NCBI RefSeq assembly: GCF_030463535.1 | Contig: NC_132899.1 | Span: 15,719,490-15,783,489 of the forward strand | Reading direction: 5' to 3' | From: Salminus brasiliensis | Taxonomy: Eukaryota; Chordata; Actinopteri; Characiformes; Bryconidae | Length of the DNA stretch: 64,000 nucleotides | Shown here: one piece after another, positions 14,401 through 26,400 of the stretch | Layout: every line of letters begins with the position of its first letter | How positions within the stretch are numbered: position 1 is the first letter of the stretch | The notes under the pieces: model-generated | Told to the model about the DNA's origin: nothing | Databases searched by the model: none | Seen by the model: the letters and a program-made list of their open reading frames with translations, nothing else | Program-made: the position numbers and the translations under genes

Positions 14401-17400
14401 CTGCAGCTGCTTAATGTACTGGGAGCTCCCCGCCTCCATCAGATCATCCCAGTGAAACGTCCCAGGCTGCTTACTGTCCGTCACAATAACTGTACTCAAG
14501 TCTGGCAATCTGAACACATGGAGACACACCAATGGAGACACACCAATGGAGACACACCATGAGCGTTATCCTCCGACAATTACATGCCTTAGTCATGCAC
14601 TATATACTTTGTGACACTTCAAAAAGTTTTTTTTTACCCACAATTAATACTGGCCTATTTATTGTTTTTTTTTGGACAGCAGTAAAATCCTTCAAGTTGG
14701 AGCTGGAGTTGAATTTGTGATCTGGGGGGCAACTTTGCAATGTAGTGTGAATAAGTAGTTTGTTTGATTACACTGGGACTCTGCAACGTACCTGGAACTC
14801 TTTATCCCCCCGGGGGAAGCAGTATCCATGTCAGGGCAGAGCTGCCTCAACATGTTACAGTATTTCTGCACCTTAAACTGTGTTGGACATACAACTGCTT
14901 TGCACTGCACCTAAACCAAAAGAGAAGGTGCATGTCTACAGGCCGGTGAATGACAAATACCAAAGTCAAAATCAGCAGCCAAAACATTTGTACCTTTCTT
15001 AATGCAAATTCCACCTCTTGCACTTGATAGGCTGGGTTCACTGATACCTTTTAGAAAAGAAATACAAGCTATAGCTTAGAGCTTATTCCAACAATAAAGT
15101 AATATGGATTATAGTGCAGCAAGTAACAAACCCCACCAGAATGATGCCAGCCTTGGCTGTGGCAAACTGCATCACAATCCATTCATATGTGTTGGGTCCC
15201 CACATCCCTAACCGATCTCCTTTCGTCAGCCCCAAAGCCAACAGACCTGCCGCTGCCTTATCCACCTGCAATGAAAACATTTGCACTGTTAATGTGAGCA
15301 TAAGTCTTTATGTACTGATTTTTAATGTCTATTACTTAAATAAATTAGTGGCATCCTAGCTTTGAGCAATAGATACTGAAACAAACAGAAACATTATTTA
15401 CAAATGTGTGTAGATGGTGTTTGTTCTTCAGAATATGTTGTTTTGGAGCACTGATTAAAGGTATTCATTGTTATTGTAATAAATAATAGTTCTTCAAGGA
15501 TATCACTAGAATTTCTAGAATACAGATCAACTTTATGTAGGTCTTGCTGTTTTGTAGGTCTTGCTGTCTTGCCAGGATATGTATATAATGACAGTATGTT
15601 ACTCTGATCCTGAGGTTTAAAGCCTAGAATACCGGCGATGTGGGAATCAGGTTCAGTGCATGGATCAGTCCCGTCTATCGGTCCAATTATCCAATACCCA
15701 ATCCAGCTAGTTTGTTAGTATCGGGACTCATATCTGATACTAGTAATGGATCAGTGCATCCCTTACGATAACCTTTTACATTTAATGCTAATAAATTCCA
15801 GCTGTGAAAATTCAACTCCACTGAGCTTGGAACTCCACCTCAACTGATGGTGATATTGTAAAGATTATCCCATCAATTACAGAGCAGTGGGCAGTGACTT
15901 TCCAAATGCTGATGCTCCAGTTTGTGGCAGTGCTGATGTCTGATGCAGAAAATTCTCTAACTGGCTTATTTCTATGCTGCTACCCCACCCTTCCTCCACT
16001 TACACTGTTAAAAGCATAGTGAACTTCTAATGCTGTGGGTGGGGACACTCAGACAGAGGGTTGTATAACTTTAATGTGTCCACCTGTGATGTAAGAAGAA
16101 GAGCCAAATCTGGACAGCGGGTCTTAATTCACAGTTTGAAGGTTGGTAGGCAAGTTTTTCATGACAACCTTTTAAAGTCAAACTACTGCTGTGCAAGCAC
16201 TCACCTATTAACCTCATCCAGTGAGTAATTAGACAGACAGTGCAGCTGAACTGTGCGAAACTGCTTTACCTGCAAAGTCTGAAAAGTCAAATCTGAAGTA
16301 GCAATCTGTGCCAAAAAAGGCTCATTATTGAGTGAACTATCCATGCAACAAAGTACACAATATTAAACTTGAGTTTACTCGGCAGTACCAGTTACAACCC
16401 ACTTAGAGTAATTTGGAAAACACAATACAAATTGTACAACCTAATCTTGAGATCTTGGTCCAACTCCAACTGATTCCTTTACTAGAAATGATCCAGCTTG
16501 CCATTTAAGACTGAAGTCCATCTGTTAGTATTTACATTAGCCATCCTCTAGACATTCAACAATGATCAGTTTCTATCTAGACAACCACTATGGGCTGCAT
16601 GTTTCTGATTGGTGGAAGAGTCTCATCCTAGCAGTGCTAGAAATGTTGTTCTTTCTCAGATTTTATCAGGGATTTCAAACATGTCCTCGAAATAATAGCA
16701 TAGCTTTCAGTTTCAGGTAAGTAATTTGGCCTTTTATCACCAGAAATAACACCCTGATAATAGTGGACAAACAATCTGTGTGTACTTTGATTGCATTCAT
16801 GGAACTGTAGAGGGTAACGGTGGATATGATGAGGCCTTCCGGCCTGATTCATTGCTTTGGCTACGATCCTAAGCAAATGGAAGCAGGAGGACGCTCACAT
16901 CATTTTGGAGCTGAGCAAAGGTCTTCCTGATGCCACGCTGCAGGAACACCACAGCCTCAAGGTCCGGCTTGCGCTCCGTTGTGAGCTGCAGGGCCTTGCC
17001 CACAGTGAGAGACTGCAAAGACTGCGAGGAGACACCGTGGGCATAGCTGGTGGTTAAAGTCGGTACATTGGGTGGACTGTCTACATGGATGGCACTGGGC
17101 AAAAGAGGGAAAAACAGAAAATGTACATTTACCAAAAATGTATCGAAAGGCAGTTATAGTTGGTACACAATAAAATGTCAAGACACAATAAAACTGATTA
17201 ACAATAGTTAACAGTAGCTACTGGTAAGGGTTGCCAGGTCCAGCCTTGGTTTAGTCTCTATTGAATTACAGTCCATTAAAGTACAGATGACACATTGTGT
17301 CCAAATGTTTGTGGACACCCCTTCAAACAAATGCATTCAGCTACTTTACAGTTGCACCTACTGCTGATATATGCAAATGCACACACACAGCTTGTCTAGT

Positions 17401-19156
17401 CCCTGTAGAGAAGTACTGCCAATAGAATAGGACTCTATGGAGCAGATAAACATTGGCAGAACTGGAGCAGAGCAAAGCCTATTGGGACTATGGCTAATGC
17501 CAGGCATAGGCTAGAAGGGTATGAAGCCCCCCTGACATTGGACTATTGAGGAGTAGAACCGTGTTCTCTGGAATAAATGTGATCCATCCAATATTTTTGA
17601 GAGGAGTTGGGCAATTAGGGATGAGGCAACCTCCTGACCTCCTGACCTCACTAACACTCTTGTTACTCAATGCAGTGAGCTAAGGTGCATTGTGTTTGCA
17701 TACTGCTTGAGATATTTCTACAACTCAATTGAAGTCCAGCTGGGGTAAATTCAATTGATTGGACACGACCAAGACCTGCCTATAAAAGGTCCCACAGTTG
17801 ACAGTGCATATCAGAGAAGGTCAAAGAAATTCTGCAAACAAATTTGCTTGAAGCAGAGATCAGAAGAAGGATACAGAAAAATTACTGCAGCTTTACAGGT
17901 CCCAAAGAGCAAAGTGGCCATCATCATTCATAAATGGATGAAGTTACCACCAAAACGGCCAAACTAAATGATCAGGGTCACTCTGACAGAGCTTTAGCGG
18001 ATCCTTGTAGAGACGGGGAATGCTCATCACCTGACTAATTCTAAACCTACAGTGAAGCATGGCGGCGGCAGCATCACAATGTTGGGATGTTTTTCAGTAA
18101 CGGGACCAGAATGACTAGTCCTGAAAACCTGCTTTAGAGCACTCTGGACCTCAGACTGGCACTCGAACAGTTTACTGTCCAACATGACAACGAGCTGAAG
18201 CACACAGCCAAGAGAACAAAGGAGCGGCTTCAGAGAAAATCGGTCAATGTCTTTGAGTGGCCCAGCCAGAGCCTAGACCTGAACCTGACTGAGCATCTGT
18301 GGAAGGAGCTGAAAATCGGTACCTACCAACGCATGTCCCCATGCAGCCTGATGGAGCTTGCAGGGATATGCCAAAAGTAACAGGCAAAAATGTCCAGAAA
18401 GAAGAGTGCCAAGCTCGTAGCTTCTTTCCCAAGATGCCTTGACGCTTTAATTGCAACCCCCTAATATACCTATTTTCATTCTAAACCTGTTTTCACTTTG
18501 TAGCTGTTGGTGGTGTGTGTGTTTTAGATGTCTGTGGCAAGAATGAACTCGATCTAATGTAGAAAAAGTCTGTAAAGTAATAAAACGTAGAGAAGGTTAA
18601 AATGGGTGTGCAGACTTTACGGCTTGGCTGTATATAAACAACATGCAGAAGCACTTACATGCCAAGCTAATGTTTCCTCTGCTTGTGTACAGACAGTTAT
18701 GCTCCTGATAAAGCTGTGCTACCACTGAACCCTGTCTGTATACTAGCTACTTCCCTGAACTCCTTGCCTTCATTACATAACATCTCCAGAATGTCCTGGC
18801 GCTCCCATTAGAGTTCCTGGAGAGCTTAGAGTTTTCACATTCAGTAAAACTCTAAGAAAGGTCTCAGATGAGTAAAACAGGACAGTTTGTGCAGATCCTT
18901 ATTAAATAAGACATCTCCAAGAAAACAAACAATACACAGGAAGTGTATGAGACACACATACGGGAATGGGCGCATCCGTGTAAGGCTACTTTCTGTGGTC
19001 AGTTTACTACAGGGTGTGTGAAACTATGTCCAGCTGTTTCCGCGCTTACCAGTTGGGTTGAGTTGTTAATATAGGTGTCCATGCCCTGTGCGCTCCTCGC
19101 CCAGTCTTTGAAAGCAGAGCAGCGGTGCGAACAGCTGCCAAAATCTTCGGCGACAT
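276..19156 (-). CDS. acsf2: Acyl-CoA synthetase family member 2, mitochondrial (medium-chain acyl-CoA ligase)
   Basis: Sixteen coding exons, in transcript order: 19156-19050, 17094-16899, 15265-15137, 15047-14994, 14910-14792, 14509-14347, 14259-14164, 13944-13793, 13534-13443, 13282-13206, 2308-2201, 2070-1919, 1513-1372, 1196-1086, 820-752, 326-276. All junctions are GT-AG, and the phases sum to 606 codons (605 aa; the human protein is about 615). The product is an ATP-dependent ligase that activates fatty acids through an acyl-adenylate. The N-terminus is basic, poor in acidic residues and fits a mitochondrial presequence. Visible adenylation motifs are [10 protein letters not shown] at residues 255-264, YGTTENSP near 398-405, the ATP-ribose-binding Asp483 in [21 protein letters not shown] near 497-512, and the putative catalytic Lys589 in TVSGKIQK. 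The start is the first ATG of exon 1. Intron 10 (2309-13205) contains chad on the opposite strand. Family assignment is firm; chain-length preference cannot be read from sequence. Confidence 0.95.
2443..2470 (+). repeat. Short interstitial telomere-like run
   Basis: Imperfect tandem copies of TTAGGG (agggttagggttagagttaggg) in acsf2 intron 10. Such short runs are common in fish genomes and are not evidence of a telomere. Confidence 0.5.
2605..2664. repeat. (TA)n microsatellite
   Basis: An almost pure TA dinucleotide run of about 60 bases, preceded by interrupted TA/CA units, in acsf2 intron 10. Confidence 0.9.
2701..2875 (+). mobile_element. tRNA-derived SINE fragment
   Basis: The head resembles an RNA polymerase III promoter: an A-box-like stretch around aagtggttcagcagac, and a B-box-like ggtttgaatcc at 2738-2748. 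A purine-rich body and an A-rich tail follow. This layout is typical of tRNA-derived SINEs. The family name is not assigned. It lies in acsf2 intron 10, between exon 11 and chad. Confidence 0.55.
4527..4860. mobile_element. Miniature inverted-repeat element
   Basis: The left end gaggtgggcaatatgacaat is matched in inverted orientation by the right end attaccatatcgcccagccc, with a TA-rich core and no open frame. This type (gggctgggcgatatgg ends) is widespread in teleosts and is probably a non-autonomous DNA transposon. It lies about 560 bases upstream of the chad TATA-like box. Confidence 0.6.
5339..5367 (+). repeat. Poly(A) run
   Basis: About 28 consecutive A residues, roughly 55 bases upstream of the chad TATA-like box. 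It may be the tail of an old retroposed copy, but no SINE head was seen on its left. Confidence 0.7.
5422..5429 (+). promoter_or_regulatory. Candidate TATA box for chad
   Basis: The sequence tataaata lies about 310 bases upstream of the chosen chad start codon. A pyrimidine-rich leader, including (CT)n at 5571-5593, lies between them. Its position suits a first exon starting near 5450. This is inference from sequence only. Confidence 0.4.
5737..9280 (+). CDS. chad: Chondroadherin, small leucine-rich repeat matrix protein
   Basis: Three coding exons, 5737-6519, 8462-8625 and 9139-9280, join in phase to 362 aa (human about 359). The product is a secreted cartilage matrix protein that binds collagen and integrin. 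Visible: a signal peptide at residues 1-24; an N-terminal cysteine cap with Cys26, Cys30, Cys32 and Cys41; about ten LxxLxLxxN leucine-rich repeats; a C-terminal cap with NPWSCTCQL and two later cysteines; and a basic tail ([11 protein letters not shown]) like the heparin-binding tail of mammalian chondroadherin. The frame stays open 48 codons upstream, but this ATG is preferred because it directly precedes the signal peptide. The gene is nested antisense inside acsf2 intron 10, as in mammals. A further noncoding exon is likely downstream. Confidence 0.95.
7373..8160. other. Intron 1 of chad: long open frames, no recognised gene
   Basis: A 156-codon open frame runs on the minus strand at 7584-8054, and a 107-codon frame on the plus strand at 7373-7696. 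Neither shows a family I recognise, splice context or codon pattern that would make it credible. The stretch is less AT-rich than its surroundings and could be a regulatory region for chad, but nothing in the sequence proves this. Confidence 0.25.
8165..8186. repeat. Short perfect palindrome
   Basis: Two 10-base arms, ggttctttca and tgaaagaacc, flank a 2-base centre in chad intron 1. The same ggttctt core is found in the inverted ends of the transposon near 37.9-38.8 kb, so this may be a terminal fragment of that family. Confidence 0.5.
8678..9055. mobile_element. hAT-type miniature element in chad intron 2
   Basis: The ends are inverted copies: left gtagtggttaccaaccctgctc, right gaggagttggtgaccact. 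Both are flanked by the 8-base direct repeat gctataca, at 8676-8683 and 9048-9055. An 8-base target duplication with a CAGTGGTT-like end is characteristic of hAT transposons. No transposase frame remains. It occupies most of chad intron 2 without touching the splice sites. Confidence 0.65.
9807..9888. repeat. Hairpin-forming repeat
   Basis: Left arm agacaggaataagtctag (from 9809) pairs with right arm ctaggcttaattcctgtct (ending near 9886). Similar wording (taggcttaatccatgtcc) recurs near 52705-52735. It resembles the foldback end of a fish miniature element, but the family is uncertain. Confidence 0.5.
10566..10740 (+). other. chad: Probable last, noncoding exon of chad with poly(A) signal
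   Basis: Four bases after the chad stop codon there is a possible donor (aaag|gtaaaa at 9285). A strong acceptor with a pyrimidine tract (tttgtgtctttccacag) ends at 10565. An AATAAA hexamer follows at 10713-10718. Together these suggest a 3'UTR intron and a short terminal exon. Inference; RNA reads would settle it. Confidence 0.45.
10741..13205. other. Rest of acsf2 intron 10 downstream of chad
   Basis: No gene is seen. The stretch holds a G-run near 11026-11037, a (GT)n microsatellite at 11453-11484 and ordinary AT-rich intronic sequence. Small open frames here come from simple repeats. Confidence 0.5.
11453..11484. repeat. (GT)n microsatellite
   Basis: About 16 uninterrupted GT units in acsf2 intron 10. 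Confidence 0.9.
17295..17690 (+). mobile_element. Miniature element, family M copy A (truncated)
   Basis: It opens with tgtccaaatgtttgtggaca. It shares a long body (for example cttgtctagtccctgtagag, then a conserved middle ending in aactgtgttctctg-like text) with the elements at 49485, 56203 and 61551. The right end is missing or merged with the adjacent Tc1 relic. Located in acsf2 intron 1. Confidence 0.7.
17735..18600 (+). pseudogene. Degenerate Tc1-like transposase gene
   Basis: Relic of a Tc1/mariner element in acsf2 intron 1. The first frame (17755-17967) keeps a helix-turn-helix-like segment ([18 protein letters not shown]). Around 17970-18050 the sequence jumps to the catalytic half, where VKHGGGSI-like and [18 protein letters not shown] text is readable; the glutamate is that of a DD34E triad. 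There are stops and a large internal deletion, so the gene cannot be active. The ORF order matches Tc1 elements abundant in fish. Confidence 0.75.
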
Positions 19157-22100
19157 GTTCCGTGTCTGCAGCTGCAAACCGTGTAGATAAGGCTGGTCGC
19201 TGAAACTGCAGAGATCCGCTGTGTGGAGCCTGTCGTCGTCGTTGGAGTTGGTGGTGGTGGTGTCTGTTGCAATAAACTCAGCACAGGTCTAAAAGGTGTG
19301 CCACGCTCCAGCGGTGATATCCTCCAAAAAATACAAGCCTTTATCTCCACGTCACTCTAATCATGCCTTAATGTGTACAGATCGGGGATCGGACGCTGGA
19401 AGTTAGTTAAAGTTTGAGCTAATATTGGAGTCCAAACTCCTGCAGCTGCAGCGCGGTCTGAACAGCAGAGGGCGGCCGAGGCGCGATTTCCCTTTCCCTT
19501 TTTTATTTCCTTAAAAGTGGGGTTAGATTAGGGGGCTGTGCTCAGTTTACACTACGATACCCCGATTTATTTACCCCGATTCTCAGTGTGAAGGTGCTGC
19601 TCTTTGTCTCCAGTCTGAAATCGTCCGGCTTGAGTCGGTCAGGCCAGAGGGCTGAGGCGCTGACTCAGCTGGAGTGGATCGATGGTGTTTGATTTTTCCG
19701 ACCTGATTCTGGTTGTAATTCAATGTTCTGACCAACGACTCTAATGTTTGCCTTCTCCGATGAAAACTGAGAACGACATAGAGCAAACACGGATGTAACG
19801 TTAGCCGAGCTTTTACATTAAGTGAGTTAAGAGCCACCAAAACCTCAACAGTAGGAGCTGCAGATGCACCCAGCCTTGCTTTGCTGCCCTGTGTCTCCCA
19901 AGTAACGATTCCCCAAAGTCTGTGTAGTTGTGAGCTGGCGTTTAGTATAGAGGTCATGAGGACATGTCATGAGTTAATTATTTAAAAAAGACAAGTAAAC
20001 GCTGTGATCTTGACAAAACAATCGTTATCTCGAGATAATTAGAAAAAACTGTGATGATAAGAAGATGGTACACAAATATAATTCAATCATGTGCTTTCAG
20101 GACTTGCTAGATATCCTACATGGGTTAAGAGACAAACTGTATGGAATATGGTTAAAGACAGCTGACACATGCATTCACGCCATGCTAGTCTCTATCTGGA
20201 TGTGTTCTGCTTATTACTGATGGTTTTTGTATTACATAATGTCTGATGGTATCAGTATCTCTGGTTTCTCTGACCTTGCCTTTGCTGTTTTTAGAAGTTT
20301 GTTTAAACGCCTCTAAAGCTGAATTTTGTGTTGAGGATTCAGGAAAGGTGCTAATGACTCCTCCACGTAGGTCATATTTGTGCAGATGTTGCTGTATAGT
20401 TGGAAAGTGCACCAACACTCCAGAGTCTGATAAATCTTCTTTCTTTTGCAGTCAAACAGGGAGCTTTGAATTGCCTTTCCAGAAATCCTACGAGCAGTTA
20501 TTGGTTTTCCACACCTCAAGTTGACCTCCACTGTTCCTGTTCACTGTTCCTGTTTTATTACACTGCGAACTGAGGAAGTGGCTACCCGAAAACACTCTGC
20601 TATATCCTTATAGTCCTCTCCTGCTTTGTAGGCATCAAATATTTACATTTTTAGAGTGCTAGGTTGAGGAGCCCGTAGCTGCTGACTGTTGGGACAAGGT
20701 TGGAGAAGTCAAAATATTTATAAAGCTTAGAAATTTGGCATGGCCTGTCTTTTCCTAACACATGTCTGTGAAGAAGGCAAACTAATTATAGAGATCCTGG
20801 TAAAAGTTATATGAGAGCTTCAATCTCTTGGGGTGGCAAAACGTTTGCATGGTGCCCTTTCCTTTTTTTTTCATTCTGAAAATGTATACAACAAAAACTA
20901 ATATACTAATTTAGCTCAAAATGCTAAAAATAACTCCTTTACTTTATGATTTATTCAGTTCTTCATCATCTTCTACTCAACTAACTATTAAGTTCACCTG
21001 AGGAGGGATAATACAGTGATACAATATATGACACTACAGAAACAGTAACATGTCAATTACATCAATTTAAAAAGTTTTCACGTTATATATTTTGCATCAT
21101 TCAGTTATTTTTCTTGGGCACAGCTTCCACAAATTATTACAAACTTATACAGTGGAGCCTGAACTGGCTACTTAGGTTTTTACGTAATGAAAATATAGTT
21201 TTCAGCATCATAAAACCACTACATATAGCCTACACTACAGATACACATTTAGAGTTTCCTACACTTGTCAAAATATCTTTGCATCTAAATTTCAATATTC
21301 AGCATTATATGTATTATCGTTATGATCTGCTCCACTCAAGAGGCTTACTTTTTTCTCCTTCTCTTTTTTAACTTCCAGACAGTTAAGTTAACATCTCCTC
21401 ATTTTCTATCTTCTCTACTTGCAACAGGAGTGAGTGGAATCAGGTGGGGCCCCCATAGTAGTTCCTCCTACTATCATTGCTGTAAGTTTGCACGTTGCCA
21501 CAGTAGTAGTTCAAAGCTTGTTAGCCCCCCACTGGCCTGAGGCCCCAGCAGTTGTGTGCCTTGCCTGGTGGCACGCGGCGCCTCTGGATGTTGGAAGATT
21601 AGCTCTGGCACTTTAGCTCATCCCTGAGTTATTACAGTGTTTGTAAAGCAAAGCTCTGTGCTGTTATTTCTAGCGTCTCCTGCTACTTACAGAGCTTGCA
21701 AACTCTTTCGCTTACTTCTTCCCAAAGATGTATAATAAGCCAATGTGACATCATCTTCAGGTTCAAATTGGCATGAACTGGCTTGACCTGGTTCTCAATC
21801 ATCACTGTGCGAATTCAGAGAACATATATATGAGGAAAAACAGCCATTCGTGCAAATCAGTACTCATTATGTGAGACATCAGTAGATTATGGCCTTTTGT
21901 GTGTTGATACTGTATATATCACAAGCTCCACAAGTATAACACTGTGCTTATGAAACAAAATAAAAAACTTATGAATTGTCCTTACATACTTTACCACATA
22001 AAAGTAGCATTATGTTTAAACAAGAGTATAAAAAATGACCTATAGATTTCCAAATACTGTACAAAATAAATCTATATTAGGTTTGTCAAGTTTGATAAAG

Positions 22101-23426
22101 TTGTTTAGGCCAGTCCAGCAATATTATATAAAGTGTGATTAGTGTTAGAACCTGCAGGTAACATCTATTTACTGTTGGTCAAAAGGTACAGTATCTGCCT
22201 CACATTATGACAGATGAAACAGAACTGCTCATCTATATCATGCTATATCACCTGGAACTGAAAATACTCTTTTTCTTTAATATCTACTTCAAAGAGAATG
22301 TTGTCAGGACACTGTTTGATACTGAACTGGGAGGCAGGCCAGCTGATGTTCCGGCAGCTGGGAGGAGCATCGGCTGGCGCTTTCGGCTGGTGCTAGGCCA
22401 GCAACCGCCACAAAAGGATCACAACAGAAGAAACTTGACATTCCCTGCAGGTGCCATTTCTGATTAAAAACCCATGAGGTGCCCTTCTAAAGTAAGAAAA
22501 CATGATGAAGAGCCCTTACAATGAAGAGAATTTACCTCTCAAACCCTGTGTACTTTCAAAACACACTGCACAGATGTTAACATCTGTGTGTTTTTTCAAG
22601 GGGCCATTAAGTTTGATTGTGCCTTGTTTTTCCTACTGCATCATGTGAGGAGGCAATACAGCAAGCTTTCTTAAAATTGTAAAGATTAAGTGTAGCCTAA
22701 TTGCCTAATTTTAAAGCTGCTTCAGGATCATGACTATGGTACACTGTCTGTAAATGGGAGGAAGGCGTCTGTCATTCCCACTCCGGGCCGGAACGTTGCT
22801 ACTGCACTTGGGGGAGTCCACTTTGGTGGAGCTGCACGAGACTTCTCTCCAGAACTGTGTTATACACTGTATACTCTAAATAACCTGTGTTATATTTGTG
22901 TAAAATCCTGCAATATTAACCTACTGCCTTAATTTATGCATGATTTTTTCACTTCGGGAGCCACGCCTACGTCTCTCAGCTTATCCAGAAATGCATGTAA
23001 GCGTGTCCTTACACTTCACGACTATTAGGGGGAGCCCAAGAGTAGAAATGCCAATTACCACAAATAATGTTAATTTAATCAAGAAATGCTAATTTATAAT
23101 ACTTAGCTATTTATATTAAATACGCCTGTCAATTTGATGGCAAGCTCCTGAGGAAAAACTAGAAGACGAACCAGCAGGTGGCAGAATGGAGTTGGGGAGC
23201 GGAGTAAAGGCACATTTTCAGTGAGGAAGAAAAGGATGCTGCTGTCTGATAGGCCAGTGAAAACAGGCGCGTCCTGCTCCTGCGCTGGGATGTGTAACGT
23301 TAGAGCGTGTAAAATGTCAAAAAGTTACATTAAGTAGCTATGTAAGTAAGAATCGTAGACTGTAGGTCGTTTATGTGAGCTATGGAGGTGGTGGGCAAAG
23401 CGTTTGGTGCTGAGTGGTAGGTGGTA
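19157..23426. other. Spacer between acsf2 and faap100
   Basis: The left 400 bases, next to acsf2 exon 1, are relatively CpG-rich (gcggccgaggcgcg near 19470) and probably carry its promoter. The rest is AT-rich and holds repeat debris, including the fragment at about 20500-20960. The right end probably carries the faap100 promoter; no TATA box is obvious. I found no convincing gene. Confidence 0.5.
20185..20965. repeat. Unclassified dispersed-repeat fragment
   Basis: Open frames of 70-92 codons overlap on both strands (20246-20524 plus; 20185-20531 minus). Sequence such as tggggtggcaaaacgtttgcatgg then follows; I associate it with a widespread fish DNA repeat. I cannot name the family, and no transposase motif is clear. 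Confidence 0.3.
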
Positions 23427-26400
23427 ATGGAGCCGGTTAGGTGCTCTGTGGACTGCTGGGCTGAGTTTGGGGATCTGCTCTGTGGAAGAGTTCTTCACAC
23501 TGGGACTGATGTGCTTCTGACCACGGGCACCAGCGACCTGCTGGTCTTTAGTGCTCAGGACAACCAACCGTTGCATTCAACCGTATGTTTTGTGTTAAAT
23601 CATTGCAGGTTGATCTCTGATATTTACACAGTGCTGGAAGTATAGTGTATGTATGTGCTATATTTGAGCTTTTCTGAACTTGTTTGGGTGTTGTTCAAGG
23701 CCCTTGACAGAAATGCTATGTTATGTTCTAGACCATCCTGCAGTTTGATTCTCCAGTGACATCCCTTGCTTTGAGCGAGGATAGGAGTCGTCTCTATGCT
23801 CTCTGTCAGAATAATGGCCTGTATTGTACTACTTTCCCTCTGGAGTCCGGGTAATGCACCTTTTAGGAAGTCCTATCTGAATGACACAACATTTATCAAA
23901 ACATTTTGATTTATAAAAGATTTGTGATCAGTGTTTTATTTCATGTTGCCTCTAATATTAAAGTCTTACATCTATTTCCAGCTCTCACTCGGCATCAGCG
24001 CAGAGGTGCGATGATTGTACCGTGTCCACGGTATCCAGGGATTCTATTATTGTCGAGGACAGGAATGTGCAATCATTCATCCTAGTAGAGGGCATCTTTG
24101 TCACCGTCAGTCTGCAAGAGTCTTTCTGGAGTTTTGACCTTTATGAAGTGCTAAACTGTTCAACAGGATTGACAGTTTGTCGCAAGCATGCAGGCCTCCA
24201 GGTCCCTGCGGTTGCAGCAGCTATCCCTCAGCGTACAGAGAATCCAAGAGTCTGCTCAGCTCCAGTATTGGCCTGCATCTACCCCAGCAAGGACTCTGCA
24301 TCTACAGGATGCATACAACAATTGCATTTCCGTCTTGAACCTCTCCTTTTCAGGCTCTTGTTTGGAGTTGATGCATCACTTGTTCATTCTCCAGTAGTTC
24401 TTTGTGGTTTACCTGATGGCCGTCTCTTCTATTTCCCACTACTCCTCCCTGCAAACGGAGAGCAGAGACCACGAATTAGGATGCTCCACAGCCTGGAGCA
24501 GTCAGTAACATTCATTGGAACTTCTGTCACAGGAGAGCAGGGGCCGCAGTGTCTGGTTGTGATTGGTCAGATGGGTCGAATTTTGTTGATCAAAGCCAAC
24601 CAAGCAAGCTCTGATGGAAAGGCAGCAGATTGCAGTGAGTATTGCAGTAATATTTATATGTAAATATTTATTTATAAATACATGTATATATTTATTTATT
24701 TATTTTCCCAAGGTTTCATTGAGCAGACAGTGCGGGGACCTGTGGTGTGTGCTTGTGTAGATGGTGAACATCTATACTACAGTACCTCTACAAACTTAGT
24801 AGTTGTGTCACTGCACAGTTCTGCAACATCATCATCCTCATCCCTCGCAGCAGCAGAGGGAGATCGGCCAGAGAGACGTGACCTTCTCTCTCAGAGTGCT
24901 GTTTGTCTGAGTGTGTGCCGAGTGATTGCACTAGCTGAGCCTTCCATTACGCCCACAGGTGCAGTAACTGGTACTAAACTGGTTCCATCCCTGAGAAAAC
25001 ATTGATGTATAATGTTATGTGTATTTTTTATTAAGGTCTTCATTGCTCTAGTTATTAATCAAACATCAAAACAAACAGATATGCTGACATCATCTATCAT
25101 TTTAATGAAGGTTTAATGACTGTTGAAGTTGCATTGATATAAGTGTCTGTGTTTCTGAATTGCAGGTTGTGTGCAGCTGCTGGCTTTGTGTCTGAGTGGG
25201 AGGCTTCTCCAGGTGACTGTTCCTCAGGGGTCAGATAAAGGCTCTGTGTCTAAGCTCACTTCATCTCAAGTGGGCCAAACGGTGAAAGACCTCCTTGCTG
25301 GCATTGGAAATGTTTGGGAGAGGTTAGATTACTTCTGTATATACTCAACATTTTCTAATTTCGTTATTTGTGGCTGATGTTATGGGTTTAATGAGCACAG
25401 TAATGAAGGGTTGACTTCACTATAACTTGTAAATTGTGTTATTATCGCATTATTATGGAGACATGCACACTATGTATAACATAGGGTGGTATCATTCTTT
25501 TTTTATGACTTTGGTAGTTTCACTGTATTTGTATTTATTTTTTATTGGTTTTATTTATTGCATGAGTGGGACCTTCTGAAGGTTTATGACTTTTTTTATA
25601 CTATAAAATACTATAAAACAACTACTATGAGTACTATAGAGCTTGCTTATCCCCACAAAATGACACTAAATAGGAAGAAATTGGCTTCCATAAAAATCAA
25701 TCTTTTGGTTCTGGGCAAATTCATCACTGTATATCACAGTAAACTTTACTTTGAAAACTAACTATAAATGAATTGCCTTCTTTTAAAAATAGAAACCTAT
25801 GTAAGTCTATCTTTGTAGGTTAAATGGCTTATTTTACTATAAATGCACATTAATCAAACAATATTTATATTGAGAAAAACTGAACTCAACAATGAGCATG
25901 TAACCATGTGACTGCAGTCTCTTTTAAAACATCTTTTGAAAGTTTAGGAACCTTTACCTTTTATAAAGAAGAGAAAAGCAAAGTGCAGTTTTTTCTCAGA
26001 TGTTCAGAAAGTGATTGGCACCCCGGCTAGGTGTGCGTGTGTAACAGAGCGAGTTGTTAGATAAAGCGCTGTCTCTATATAGCGAAGGATCTGTTATATG
26101 ACCCAGCACTAAATCAAATGTTTTTTTTGTTTGCTTGATAAGCAACACCCACAATGCACCAGCAGTACCTTGTTTTAAAGGGATCTAAAACTATGAATAC
26201 AATGACTTCCATTATTCAGTGCTGCACTGTGCATCACTTACTGCAGTTAAGTACAGCTGGTTGTGCACGTTTGGCTTTTAAGGCTTTGAGCTACTTGACA
26301 GACCTGGCTAAACTTTTTTTATTTTTATTTATAGTAATATGTTTTGATACAGTGATACAATCGTCATGTCATGTTTCCACCCATACCTTTCGAAAGCCTT

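Noticed and set aside
19583-19957. 124-codon minus-strand frame upstream of acsf2 exon 1
   Set aside because: Sits in the CpG-richer promoter region, shows no family resemblance, and has no splice link to acsf2.
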